Below, one piece after another: positions 18,220 to 27,136 of a stretch of 64,000 bases of DNA. The first letter of the stretch is position 1, and every line of letters starts with the position of its first letter. Below the pieces are notes generated by a model. The model did no database searches and was not told the DNA's origin. It saw only the letters and a list, made by a program, of their open reading frames with translations. The position numbers and the translations under genes were made by a program. The DNA comes from Pseudomonas fluorescens (lineage in GTDB: Bacteria > Pseudomonadota > Gammaproteobacteria > Pseudomonadales > Pseudomonadaceae), in NCBI RefSeq assembly GCF_005938625.1, contig NZ_VCNJ01000009.1, positions 1 through 64,000 on the forward strand, read 5' to 3'.

Positions 18220-20016
18220 CTAAAGTGCAAACAACTCCGCAGGCAGTTTCATCAGGCAATCACTCCCCGCCTCGATCGCCGCCCGATGCGCCGCCGTACG
18301 CGGCAACAAACGCTTGAAGTAAAACTCGCACGTCGCCAACTTCCCGCGCAGGTAATCCGCCTCGCCCTCGCCCGCCTCCAGTTGCGCCTGCGCCACCAAT
18401 GCCATGCGCAACCACAGATAACCGAGAATGATGTAACCGCTGTACATCAGATAATCCACCGACGCCGCGCCCACTTCATCCGGGTTCTTCATCGCCGCCA
18501 TGCCGACCTTCATGGTCAGGTCGCCCCACTGCTGGTTCAGCTCATTGAGCTGCGCAACGAAACTGCCCATTTGCGGGTGCTCAGCGTTGGCCGCGCAGAA
18601 CTTATGGACGATCTTGGTAAAGCCGCGCAGCAATTTGCCCTGACTGCCCAGCACCTTGCGACCCAGCAAATCCAGCGCCTGAATGCCGTTGGTACCCTCG
18701 TAGATCGGAGCGATCCGACAGTCGCGCACCAGTTGCTCCATGCCCCATTCACGAATGAAGCCATGACCACCGAACACCTGCATGCCGAGGTTGGTCACTT
18801 CCAGCCCGGTATCGGTCATGAAGGCCTTGCAGATCGGCGTGAGGAAGGCCAATAGATCTTCGGCCTCCTGACGCGCGTCGGCATCGCTGCTCAGATGCGC
18901 GACATCGAGCAACTGTGCGGTGAAATAGGTCAGCGCGCGGTTGCCTTCGTTGAAAGCTTTCATGGTCAGCAACATGCGCCGCACGTCCGGGTGGACGATG
19001 ATTGGGTCGGCCGCTTTGTCCGGGGCTTTGGCACCGGTCAGCGAGCGCATCTGCAAGCGGTCGTTGGCGTATTTGATCGCGCCCTGAAAGCTCGCCTCGC
19101 CCAGACACAACCCCTGCATGCCGGTGCCGAGGCGCGCATGGTTCATCATGGTGAACATGCAGTTCAGGCCTTTGTTCGCCTCGCCGATCAGATAGCCCTT
19201 GGCGCCGTCGAAGTTCAACACGCAAGTGGCCGAAGCCTTGATACCCATCTTGTGTTCGATCGAACCGCAGGACACGCCGTTGCGCTCGCCCGCCTCGCCT
19301 GCCGTATTCGGCAAGAACTTCGGCACGATAAACAGCGAGATGCCCTTAGTCCCGGCCGGCGCGTCCGGCAGTTTGGCCAACACCAGATGAATGATGTTGT
19401 CGCTCATGTCGTGCTCGCCGGCGGAGATGAAAATCTTGCTGCCGGTGACCGCGTAGCTACCGTCGGCCTGAGGCACGGCGCGGGTCTTGATAATGCCCAG
19501 GTCGGTGCCGCAATGGGCTTCGGTCAGGCACATGGTGCCGGTCCACTGGCCGGCGGTGAGTTTGCTCAGGTAGGTTTCTTTTTGCTCAGCGCTGCCGTGG
19601 GCATGGATCGCCGACATCGCGCCGTGAGTCAGTCCTGGGTACATGCCCCAAGACGTGTTGCTGGAGCCGACCATTTCGCTGATCACCAGCCCCAGCGAAC
19701 TTGGCAGGCCCTGGCCGCCATAGGTCGGGTCTGCAGCCAGACCGTGCCAGCCGCCCTCGACGTATTGTGCGAAGGCTTGCTTGAAGCCTGTAGGCGTTGT
19801 CACCACACCGTTGTCGAAATGGCAGCCTTCTTCGTCACCGCTACGATTGAGCGGCGCCAGAACGTTCTCGCAGAACTTCGCGCCCTCTTCGAGGATCGCG
19901 TTAATCATGTCCGGGCTGGCGTCGTGCGCGCCGAGGGCGGCGTAGTTGCCGTGGAAGTCGAAGACGTGATCGATCAGAAAGCGCATGTCGCGCAGCGGGG
20001 CTTTGTACTCAGGCAT
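18220..20016 (-). CDS. Acyl-CoA dehydrogenase, large FadE/DmdC-like type
   Basis: 598 residues from MPEYKAPLRDMRF; GGAG on the minus strand supports this start over a longer frame to 20073. It has the same extended architecture as the copies at 16215 and 23971: MCLTEAHCGTDLG substrate/FAD region and catalytic Glu in [17 protein letters not shown]. It is transcribed in the same direction as the neighbour at 16215, separated only by a family B repeat, so co-transcription is possible. Confidence 0.9.
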   Translation of the reverse strand: MPEYKAPLRDMRFLIDHVFDFHGNYAALGAHDASPDMINAILEEGAKFCENVLAPLNRSGDEEGCHFDNGVVTTPTGFKQAFAQYVEGGWHGLAADPTYGGQGLPSSLGLVISEMVGSSNTSWGMYPGLTHGAMSAIHAHGSAEQKETYLSKLTAGQWTGTMCLTEAHCGTDLGIIKTRAVPQADGSYAVTGSKIFISAGEHDMSDNIIHLVLAKLPDAPAGTKGISLFIVPKFLPNTAGEAGERNGVSCGSIEHKMGIKASATCVLNFDGAKGYLIGEANKGLNCMFTMMNHARLGTGMQGLCLGEASFQGAIKYANDRLQMRSLTGAKAPDKAADPIIVHPDVRRMLLTMKAFNEGNRALTYFTAQLLDVAHLSSDADARQEAEDLLAFLTPICKAFMTDTGLEVTNLGMQVFGGHGFIREWGMEQLVRDCRIAPIYEGTNGIQALDLLGRKVLGSQGKLLRGFTKIVHKFCAANAEHPQMGSFVAQLNELNQQWGDLTMKVGMAAMKNPDEVGAASVDYLMYSGYIILGYLWLRMALVAQAQLEAGEGEADYLRGKLATCEFYFKRLLPRTAAHRAAIEAGSDCLMKLPAELFAL

Positions 20017-20106
20017 GGTGGCTTCTCCGTCAGCAGATTGCCTCAACCTACTGCCGGCCACTGCGCCAAACAATCACTGTGCAGACGCTGAATGCGCCGT
20101 CATCAC

Positions 20107-21396
20107 TCAACCTGCGGCCGTGTCCATGCGCACCGCGCCGCGGCGGTTCTGGCCGAATGCGACCACGCAGTTACGTCCTGCGCCTTTAGCCGCGTAGAGC
20201 GCTTCGTCGGCGGATTTCAGCACTTGTTCCGGATTGCGCTGCTCCACTCGTTCAGCGACGCCGATGCTCACCGTCACCGATACGCTGGAGGCACCCGAGC
20301 CGGCACGACGCTGACGACCCTGTTGGTCATCCTGCGGGCGGTTCTCCTGATTACGCAGCTGAATGCTGTAGGAAGCAATCGACTCGCGGATCACTTCAAG
20401 ATGCGGCATGCACTCTTCAAGGGTTTTGCCTGCAAACACCAGGGCGAATTCCTCACCGCCATAGCGATACGCCCTACCGCCACCGCTGATTTTCGACAGT
20501 TTGCTGGCCACCAGACGCAGCACTTGGTCACCGACATCGTGGCCGTGGGTGTCGTTGAATTTCTTGAAGTGGTCAACGTCGCTCATCGCCAGTACATAGT
20601 TGCGGCCGAGGCGCTGCATGCGCTCGTTGAGTGCGCGACGGCCCGGCAGACCGGTCAGTTCGTCACGGAAGGCCATTTGATAAGCCTCGTGCGCAACTGC
20701 AGCGGCGATCATCAACATCACCTGACTGCACATGATATTCAGGGTAAACGGCAGGATGAAGGTTTTCGGCAGCATCCAGAACACGCCGAGCAAACCGACC
20801 AGTTGCGCCGCATGCAATGGGCGCGGATTGCGCCAGTATTGCCAAGCCAGCAGCAGGAACGCCGAAATAAACACCGGATAGGACAGCTGGATAAGGCTCA
20901 TCCACGCGCCGTGCAGCGCAGGCCAGCGGATTTCCGACAGCCAGATCAGCAACGCCTGGGGATAACTTTGCTCCAGGCCCAATGCCACACTGCCAAAAGC
21001 CAGCAACACGGCGAAGCGCGCAACCATGTCCTGAAACAGATGCGTGCGCTCCTGCCACGCCGCAAACAGCCCAAACAACAACGGCAGCAATAAACAGACG
21101 AGGTGGAACACCACCGCGGCGTCTTCGCGCACCTTGCCGTTGTCGCGGTAATAGTCGGTCTGGGTGTCGAGCAAGAAGTAGGCGATGTACACCGTGAGCA
21201 TCAGAAACAGTTCGCGCTGTCGGCGGTAAACCGCGCAATACGCGCCGCCCAACAACAGCACCAACGTCGGCAACACGTTGAACAGCGAAGTGAAGAACAC
21301 ACTGAGGTCTTTGACGTACGCAGCCGCCAACCCCGCGAGTAACAACAGCAGTGAAGGTAGGAAATGGCTGAAACGTACAGCGGAAGAACGCGGCAA
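20107..21396 (-). CDS. Membrane-bound GGDEF diguanylate cyclase
   Basis: 429 residues: about seven to eight transmembrane helices in the first 235 residues, then a GGDEF domain with the active-site signature GGEEF at 313-317, intact for making cyclic di-GMP. The RxxD feedback site normally found five residues before the signature is replaced by SGGG, so classic product inhibition is not expected. A low-complexity insert (NRPQDDQQGRQRRAGSGASS) interrupts the domain. The start is a TTG at 21396 with GGAG upstream; no better start is in frame. A perfect CRP/Vfr-type site lies upstream at 21469. Confidence 0.87.
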   Translation of the reverse strand: MPRSSAVRFSHFLPSLLLLLAGLAAAYVKDLSVFFTSLFNVLPTLVLLLGGAYCAVYRRQRELFLMLTVYIAYFLLDTQTDYYRDNGKVREDAAVVFHLVCLLLPLLFGLFAAWQERTHLFQDMVARFAVLLAFGSVALGLEQSYPQALLIWLSEIRWPALHGAWMSLIQLSYPVFISAFLLLAWQYWRNPRPLHAAQLVGLLGVFWMLPKTFILPFTLNIMCSQVMLMIAAAVAHEAYQMAFRDELTGLPGRRALNERMQRLGRNYVLAMSDVDHFKKFNDTHGHDVGDQVLRLVASKLSKISGGGRAYRYGGEEFALVFAGKTLEECMPHLEVIRESIASYSIQLRNQENRPQDDQQGRQRRAGSGASSVSVTVSIGVAERVEQRNPEQVLKSADEALYAAKGAGRNCVVAFGQNRRGAVRMDTAAG

Positions 21397-21468
21397 GGGT
21401 AAAGCTCCGACCCGTCATGGCAAAGAGATGGCATTGTGCCTGCAATGCGTGCAGTTAAGCACACACAA

Positions 21469-21484
21469 TGTGATCCAGATCACA
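21469..21484. promoter_or_regulatory. CRP/Vfr-type palindrome upstream of the diguanylate cyclase
   Basis: TGTGATCCAGATCACA matches the CRP consensus half-sites TGTGA and TCACA with the exact 6-base spacing. It ends 73 bases before the TTG start codon, a usual activator distance. The known consensus is that of CRP and Vfr; action on this gene is inferred. Confidence 0.6.
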
Positions 21485-21594
21485 CGCAGTCTCTTTAACG
21501 GCAGAAAAGCTGACTATCTGAGCGATTTGCCAAGTTTTTTGCCCGATCCGCCGCGCTGGCCATCATGACTGGTGGCCAGGCTGGAAAATCCCCC

Positions 21595-23706
21595 TCAGAG
21601 ATCGTTGTAGAACGGCAACAGTGGCCCCTCCGCCGGACTCCGCCCCTCAGCGCCGTAAGGCTTGAGATTGAGCGAAGCATCCGCCGCTTGCCGAGTGGTA
21701 ACTTTCGGGCTGGCGGGCCTTTGGGTTACGGCGTTTTCATCACCGATATGGCCTTGTGGGATAACCAGTGATGGATGATCGAACGGCGCCCGCTCCCAAG
21801 CCACGCGCGGATCGGTCAGGCCGACTTCCATGAATTTCACCAGTGCGTCGATTTCTTCAGGCGTCAGATTGAGGTTGGTCATGTCCGGATCGAGGTTCGA
21901 GGTGTTGTGCTGATTCGCCGAAGGGTGTTCGAAACCGCTGGTGTTGTTGGCGTCTTCACCACGGCGATCACCGCCGCGGTTGTAGAACTCCATCACTTGC
22001 TTGAGCGTGGCGCGGCTGCCGTTGTGGAAGTACGGCCCGGTCAGCGCTATGTTGCGCAGCGTCGGCGTCTTGAATGCGCCATCGACCGAATCGCGGAAGT
22101 TGACGTTGGGTTTGAGCGTCGCGTCGCACGGAATCGCTGCGCTGAGTGGCGCTTCGAAGGTGCAGACATCGATGTCCAGCGGATCGGGAATGCTGGCGCC
22201 CTGCAACACCTTGTTGTACTGACGGCTGAACGACCATGGGTTGCCCCAGGCATCCGAGCCACCGAGGGCCAGATCTTCGGAAGTCGGACGTACACCCGTG
22301 TTGTAGAAACCGTTGTCGTAGAGGGTGGTGAGGTTATCGGCCATGACCATGCGTTCAATGCGCTCACGTGGATGCATCAGCAGGCGGCTGGCGGCATTGG
22401 TCAGCTCCGCGCCGCCATGGCAGTTCACACATTTACCTTTGCCGAGAAACAGGTTCATGCCTTGGACCTGCTGCGCATTCATGGCGGTTGAGTCGCCTTG
22501 CAGATAGGCATCGATTGGCGCCTGATCAGAAATCAGGGTGGATTCGTACATCTGAATCGCCAGCCCGAAGAACAACGGAAAATTGGCTTCCATTTGCGTG
22601 TACGGCGCACCACCCACCAGCACGTTTTGCGTGGCGTTCCACAGGCGTGGCTGGAAGGCGTTTTTGATCAGTTCGCGATAGGTCGGACGCCGCGCGCCGG
22701 ATACTGATGCCAGCACGGAGTCGTTGGAAGATATCCGCTGTTGTTTGAGCATCAGTTGATCGAGCATGCGCCGGCCGATGTCGGCGAAGGTACGGCCGCC
22801 ACAGGACATTTCCACCCCGCTACCCGGCGGGCCCACAGCTTGCGACGCGGCGGAAGCATCGTTGAGCGCCAGCCGGACTTTGCTTGCCACGGTGCTGCGC
22901 TCGGCGGTCACGTAAATCCCTGCATCGGGATCGCGATTGCCGAACGGCGAGAAACCGTTGAACACGTTGTTGGCCCGGCCATCCCAGAAGTTGCGCACAT
23001 TGAACGCAGCGTTGATCACCGACGGCGCATTCCGCCCGGTGCTGCGACGTACATTGATGCCGCCGACCTGGAAGATGCCGTCCGGTTGCTGGGTGCATTT
23101 GTCGAAACGTGGCTGATTCGGTTTGACGAAGTTGGCATCGAATACGCCTTGGGAGCCGACGACATCGTCGCTCGAATAGACGATCGGTGAGTTGCGCTCC
23201 AGTGGATTGCTCAGCACGTGGGTCGGGAAATCGGTTTTCTTCAGCGTGTAGTTCGGCCCGCCCTTGCCACCAGATAGTGTCGCGTAGGACGCCACGTCAC
23301 CGGGGATGTCCGATGCTACAAAGGGTTTGTTGAAGATCGAGGCGACGTTGGCGTTGGTGTGCGCCTGGCCGGGGTTGAGCTGGTTGGTGATGCGATGATC
23401 GACGCCGGCGTGATAGTGACAAGATGCGCATGCCGTGGCGCCATCGCTGCCGACTTCCATGTCCCAGAACAGCGCCTTGCCGAGCAGGATCGCGGCGGAG
23501 CGATTGAGTACGTAGTCGGTCATCAAGTCGACTTTGCGGCCGCCCTCGGTTCCAGAGGGATCGGGCGGCACCATGCCGCGCAAGGACTGCAGGCTTGGCA
23601 CCTCCGGCACGGGCGGATCCACCTCTGCCGGATCTGCCGCCATGGCACTGAGGGTTGCAAGTGCGAGGACTAACTCGACAAGTCGACAGATGTTCATAGG
23701 CTTCAC
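21595..23706 (-). CDS. Large di-heme c-type cytochrome of the peroxidase/MauG superfamily
   Basis: 703 residues with a Sec signal peptide (hydrophobic stretch, cleavage near AMA-ADPAE at about residue 23). There are two heme c sites, CASCH at 93-97 and CVNCH at 426-430. The fold signature of cytochrome c peroxidases is present (RNAPSVINAAFN, FWDGRANNVF, then PTLRNIALTGPYFHNG near the C terminus). It is far longer than ordinary di-heme peroxidases (about 320-350). This is the size range of the RoxA-type di-heme oxygenases, a possible but unproven relation. Periplasmic; electron partner and substrate unknown. Confidence 0.85.
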   Translation of the reverse strand: MKPMNICRLVELVLALATLSAMAADPAEVDPPVPEVPSLQSLRGMVPPDPSGTEGGRKVDLMTDYVLNRSAAILLGKALFWDMEVGSDGATACASCHYHAGVDHRITNQLNPGQAHTNANVASIFNKPFVASDIPGDVASYATLSGGKGGPNYTLKKTDFPTHVLSNPLERNSPIVYSSDDVVGSQGVFDANFVKPNQPRFDKCTQQPDGIFQVGGINVRRSTGRNAPSVINAAFNVRNFWDGRANNVFNGFSPFGNRDPDAGIYVTAERSTVASKVRLALNDASAASQAVGPPGSGVEMSCGGRTFADIGRRMLDQLMLKQQRISSNDSVLASVSGARRPTYRELIKNAFQPRLWNATQNVLVGGAPYTQMEANFPLFFGLAIQMYESTLISDQAPIDAYLQGDSTAMNAQQVQGMNLFLGKGKCVNCHGGAELTNAASRLLMHPRERIERMVMADNLTTLYDNGFYNTGVRPTSEDLALGGSDAWGNPWSFSRQYNKVLQGASIPDPLDIDVCTFEAPLSAAIPCDATLKPNVNFRDSVDGAFKTPTLRNIALTGPYFHNGSRATLKQVMEFYNRGGDRRGEDANNTSGFEHPSANQHNTSNLDPDMTNLNLTPEEIDALVKFMEVGLTDPRVAWERAPFDHPSLVIPQGHIGDENAVTQRPASPKVTTRQAADASLNLKPYGAEGRSPAEGPLLPFYNDL

Positions 23707-23911
23707 CCTGACGTTGTTGTTATGAGTTCGCCGGGCGAGAGGTGTCGTGGAACAGGACTGGCTGTCTCGTTTGCGCCGGTTAATGTGCGCAGTGCAATTA
23801 ATTGGCCAGCGTTCCGAGAAACATTTTGAATCAATAAACGCTAGGACTGCGCGCTGTCAGCTCACCGTTTCTGCTGGGGAAACGTCCCCAGTGTTGGGGA
23901 TAAATCCAGCG

Positions 23912-23952
23912 CAAAAAAAACCGCCGCCCCCGAAGGAGCAGCGGTTTTTTTC
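23912..23952 (-). terminator. Terminator of the third acyl-CoA dehydrogenase gene
   Basis: On the minus strand AAAAACCGCTGCTCC, a TTCG-type loop and GGGGGCGGCGG are followed by eight T, 20 bases past the stop at 23971. T-runs on both strands make it effectively bidirectional. Confidence 0.85.
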
Positions 23953-23970
23953 AATCGACAACGTTAGGAC

Positions 23971-25776
23971 TTAGTAGCCCAGTGCGAAGTCTTCCTCTTT
24001 CATGTCCATCAGGTTGTTGGCGCCCGACAGCATGGTGGCCACGTGGGTACGGGTACGGGGCAGGATGCGCTGGAAGTAGAAACGCGCGGTTTGCAGCTTG
24101 GCGGTGTAGAACGCCGCGTCGCCGGTGCCTTCTGCGAGCTTTTCAGCTGCCAGACGCGCCATGTCTGCCCAGAAGTAAGCCAGGCAGGCATAACCGGAGT
24201 ACATCAGGTAATCCACGGAGGCCGCGCCGACTTCTTCGCGATCTTTCATGGCCGCCATACCGACCTTCATGGTCAGCTCGCCCCATTCCTTGTTGATTGC
24301 CGCCAGCGGTGCGACGAATTCTGCAACGGCTTCGTTGCCTTCGTTGTTCTGGCAGAACTTGTGGACGATCTTGGTGAAGCCTTTCAGGGCTTCGCCTTGA
24401 GTCATCAGCACTTTACGGCCCAGCAGGTCGAGTGCCTGGATACCGGTGGTGCCTTCGTACAGCATCGAAATGCGGCTGTCGCGAACGTTCTGCTCCATGC
24501 CCCACTCGGCGATGAAGCCGTGGCCACCGTAGATCTGTACGCCGTGGTTGGCGGATTCGAAACCGACTTCGGTCATGAACGCTTTGGCGATCGGGGTCAT
24601 GAAGGCCAGCAGTGCGTCGGCTTTCTTCTTCTCTTCTTCATCGACGCCGTATTTGACGATGTCGACCTGTTTGGCGGTGAAGTACACCATCGCACGGTTA
24701 CCTTCGGCGAAAGCCTTCATGGTCAACAGCATGCGACGTACGTCAGGGTGCACGATGATCGGGTCAGCGGCTTTTTCCGGCGCTTTCGGGCCAGTTAGCG
24801 AGCGCATTTGCAGACGATCGCGAGCGTATTTTAGGCCGCCCTGGAAACCGATTTCGGCATGGGCCAGACCTTGCAGCGCAGTACCCAGACGTGCGGTGTT
24901 CATAAAGGTGAACATGCAGTTCAGGCCTTTGTTCGCCGGGCCGATCAGGTAACCGGTAGCACCGTCGAAGTTCATCACACAGGTCGCGTTGCCGTGGATG
25001 CCCATCTTGTGTTCCAGCGAACCGCAAGTCACAGCGTTGCGTGCACCGACGGTGCCATCAGCATTCGGCATGAACTTCGGAACGATGAACAGCGAGATGC
25101 CTTTGGTGCCAGCCGGAGCGTCCGGCAGGCGAGCCAGCACGATGTGGACGATGTTGTCGGCCATGTCGTGTTCACCGGCCGAGATGAAGATCTTGGTGCC
25201 GGAGACTTTGTAGGAACCATCAGCCTGAGGTTCGGCCTTGGTGCGCAACATGCCCAGGTCGGTGCCGCAGTGCGGCTCGGTCAGGCACATGGTGCCGGTC
25301 CATTCGCCGGAGACCAGTTTGGTCAGATAGGCTTCTTGCTGCTCTGGGGTGCCGTGCTCGGAGATGGTGTTCATCGCGCCGTGCGACAGGCCTGGGTACA
25401 TGCCCCACGACCAGTTGGCTTCGCCAACCATTTCGCTCACGGCCAGACCCAGCGACTCAGGCAGGCCTTGGCCGCCGTGCTCGACGTCGTGCGCCAGGCT
25501 CGGCCAGCCGCCTTCGACGAATTGCTTGTAAGCCTCTTTGAAGCCCGTCGGGGTTTTCACGCCGGACTCGCTCCAGGTGCAACCTTCGAGGTCGCCCACG
25601 CGGTTCAGCGGTGCCAGTACCTGCTCACAAAACTTGGCGCCTTCTTCGAGAATGGCGTCAACCATGTCCGGAGTTGCGTCTGCGCAAGCCGGAAGGCTCT
25701 GATAGTGCGCTTCGTAGCCGAGCAGTTCGTCACGAACGAAGCGAATATCACGCAAGGGGGCCTTGTAGTCAGGCAT
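23971..25776 (-). CDS. Acyl-CoA dehydrogenase, FadE1-like
   Basis: 601 residues from [17 protein letters not shown] lies upstream. It shares the extended family layout: [30 protein letters not shown], and catalytic Glu in [17 protein letters not shown]. Its position next to the 98-residue gene and the bio cluster corresponds to PA0506 of P. aeruginosa (FadE1, reported to prefer long chains). Its own terminator and a double PsrA-like operator at 25838-25864 suggest an independent unit induced by fatty acids. Confidence 0.9.
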   Translation of the reverse strand: MPDYKAPLRDIRFVRDELLGYEAHYQSLPACADATPDMVDAILEEGAKFCEQVLAPLNRVGDLEGCTWSESGVKTPTGFKEAYKQFVEGGWPSLAHDVEHGGQGLPESLGLAVSEMVGEANWSWGMYPGLSHGAMNTISEHGTPEQQEAYLTKLVSGEWTGTMCLTEPHCGTDLGMLRTKAEPQADGSYKVSGTKIFISAGEHDMADNIVHIVLARLPDAPAGTKGISLFIVPKFMPNADGTVGARNAVTCGSLEHKMGIHGNATCVMNFDGATGYLIGPANKGLNCMFTFMNTARLGTALQGLAHAEIGFQGGLKYARDRLQMRSLTGPKAPEKAADPIIVHPDVRRMLLTMKAFAEGNRAMVYFTAKQVDIVKYGVDEEEKKKADALLAFMTPIAKAFMTEVGFESANHGVQIYGGHGFIAEWGMEQNVRDSRISMLYEGTTGIQALDLLGRKVLMTQGEALKGFTKIVHKFCQNNEGNEAVAEFVAPLAAINKEWGELTMKVGMAAMKDREEVGAASVDYLMYSGYACLAYFWADMARLAAEKLAEGTGDAAFYTAKLQTARFYFQRILPRTRTHVATMLSGANNLMDMKEEDFALGY

Positions 25777-25837
25777 AGCGATAAACCTCTGCTGATGTAA
25801 CCGGGAATGAACGACCGCGTTGATTTGTTGTGACGGT

Positions 25838-25864
25838 CAAACAGTTGTTTGAAACATACGTTTA
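25838..25864. promoter_or_regulatory. Two overlapping PsrA-like boxes
   Basis: CAAACAGTTGTTTG (25838-25851) fits the PsrA consensus of S-AAAC, 2-4 bases, GTTT-S exactly. GAAACATACGTTTA (25851-25864) is a second copy with one mismatch, sharing the G at 25851. They lie 62-88 bases upstream of the acyl-CoA dehydrogenase start. PsrA is the Pseudomonas TetR-type regulator released by long-chain fatty acids; control here is inferred. Confidence 0.6.
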
Positions 25865-26002
25865 CGCCGAAATCTTGTCAAGCATCGAAGTTTTGCCGTT
25901 CGTCCCCATATCGTTCAAACAGCGGACGCAGCAAACCGCCATGAACTCGAACGAGTCACGGGCGCTGGAAAAAGATTAGTTGAGGGAGAAGGACTTACAA
26001 CG

Positions 26003-26031
26003 AAAAACGCCGCGACAAGGCGCGGCGTTCA
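26003..26031 (-). terminator. Terminator of the 26052-26348 gene
   Basis: AACGCCGCG and CGCGGCGTT form a perfect 9-base stem; on the minus strand it ends in TTTTT. It lies just past the stop of the small flagellar-like gene. Confidence 0.8.
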
Positions 26032-26051
26032 AGATGCAGATTACGAAAAAA

Positions 26052-26348
26052 TCAGGCGAAGGTGTCGATGATCGTACCCAGCACTTCGTCGGATGCCTTA
26101 GCGACTTTCACCCCCAGTTCCACTTGGAATTTACCTTGGGCCATCTGAACCATGTCGCTACCCAAGTCCATTTGCTGACTGCGATCGACACCACGCAGAC
26201 GATCAACCTGTGCCTCCGAAGATTGGCTGGTGACCGAACGTTCAATGGTGTTGTTGGCAATTTGGCTGGCAGCCTGATCGACGCGGTTCTGCCCGCTCTG
26301 AATCGAGCTCAGACCTGCATAAAAAGCAGTGTTACCGGAGATTTCCAT
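26052..26348 (-). CDS. Miniature flagellar-rod-like protein, 98 residues
   Basis: The first half (FYAGLSSIQSGQNRVDQAASQIANNTIE) resembles the N-terminal motif of flagellar rod and hook proteins. The last 40 residues (MDLGSDMVQMAQGKFQVELG, KVAKASDEVLGTIID) resemble their C-terminal helix (V.L..EMV.M..AQ..F..N.KV..T.DEML..L). Nothing lies between the two, so the protein looks like a rod protein with its middle removed. No flagellar genes are nearby. It has a good ribosome site (AAGGATGAG) and its own terminator. P. aeruginosa has a hypothetical gene at the same place (PA0505). Function unknown. Confidence 0.75.
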   Translation of the reverse strand: MEISGNTAFYAGLSSIQSGQNRVDQAASQIANNTIERSVTSQSSEAQVDRLRGVDRSQQMDLGSDMVQMAQGKFQVELGVKVAKASDEVLGTIIDTFA

Positions 26349-26455
26349 AACGGTTCTCATCCTTGGAAAGGATCAATGACGCCATTGAAGCAGAGGCGCC
26401 AGAAAAACACCCGTCAAAAACACTAATGGCACAGTGCCTGCTCATAGAGAAAAAC

Positions 26456-27136
26456 TTAGTCAAGCAGATCCAGTTGCAAATGATCCGCCACCGTTTCCGC
26501 GCTCAAGGTCTTGAGTTTAGGCACGCGCCCCAGACACGGCGCCGGAATTCGCTCGGCCAATGTCGCGAGGTTTTCTTCCAGCCGCGACGTCTTCGGATCG
26601 ATGATATTCGCCACCCAACCTGCCAATTGCAGCCCATCGCGAGCAATCGCCTCGGCCGTCAACAAGGCATGACTGATGCAACCCAGCCGCACGCCCACCA
26701 CCAGAATCACCGGCAACTTCAGCGCAATCGCCAGATCCGACAAATTATCCTGATCTGCCAATGGCACCCGCCAACCACCCGCGCCTTCGATCAGAGTGAA
26801 ATCGGCATTCATCGCCAGAATCTCGCGCATCGGCGCCAGCAGCGATTGCACGGTCAAGGACACACCCGCTTCTCGCGCCGCCAGATGCGGAGCAATCGCC
26901 GGCTCGAACGCCACCGGATTGACCTGTTGATAACTCAGCGGCAACGAGCATTCGGCCAGCAGCGCCAACGCGTCGGCATTGCGCAATCCCTTCGGCGTCA
27001 CTTCGCACCCGGACGCCACCGGTTTGCCCGCCGCTGTGCTCAGCCCGGCCGAACGCGCTGCATGCAGCAACCCTGCGGCAACCGTGGTCTTGCCGACATC
27101 AGTGTCCGTTCCGGTGATGAAATAGGCTGCGCTCAT
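26456..27136 (-). CDS. bioD: Dethiobiotin synthetase
   Basis: 226 residues. ATP-dependent closure of the ureido ring of dethiobiotin from 7,8-diaminopelargonate and CO2. The P-loop is at the N terminus (GTDTDVGKT, 9-17), with K38 in AAGKPVASG and [10 protein letters not shown] in the middle. Its start overlaps the bioC stop by four bases. It is the last gene of the bioF-H-C-D run. Confidence 0.95.
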   Translation of the reverse strand: MSAAYFITGTDTDVGKTTVAAGLLHAARSAGLSTAAGKPVASGCEVTPKGLRNADALALLAECSLPLSYQQVNPVAFEPAIAPHLAAREAGVSLTVQSLLAPMREILAMNADFTLIEGAGGWRVPLADQDNLSDLAIALKLPVILVVGVRLGCISHALLTAEAIARDGLQLAGWVANIIDPKTSRLEENLATLAERIPAPCLGRVPKLKTLSAETVADHLQLDLLD

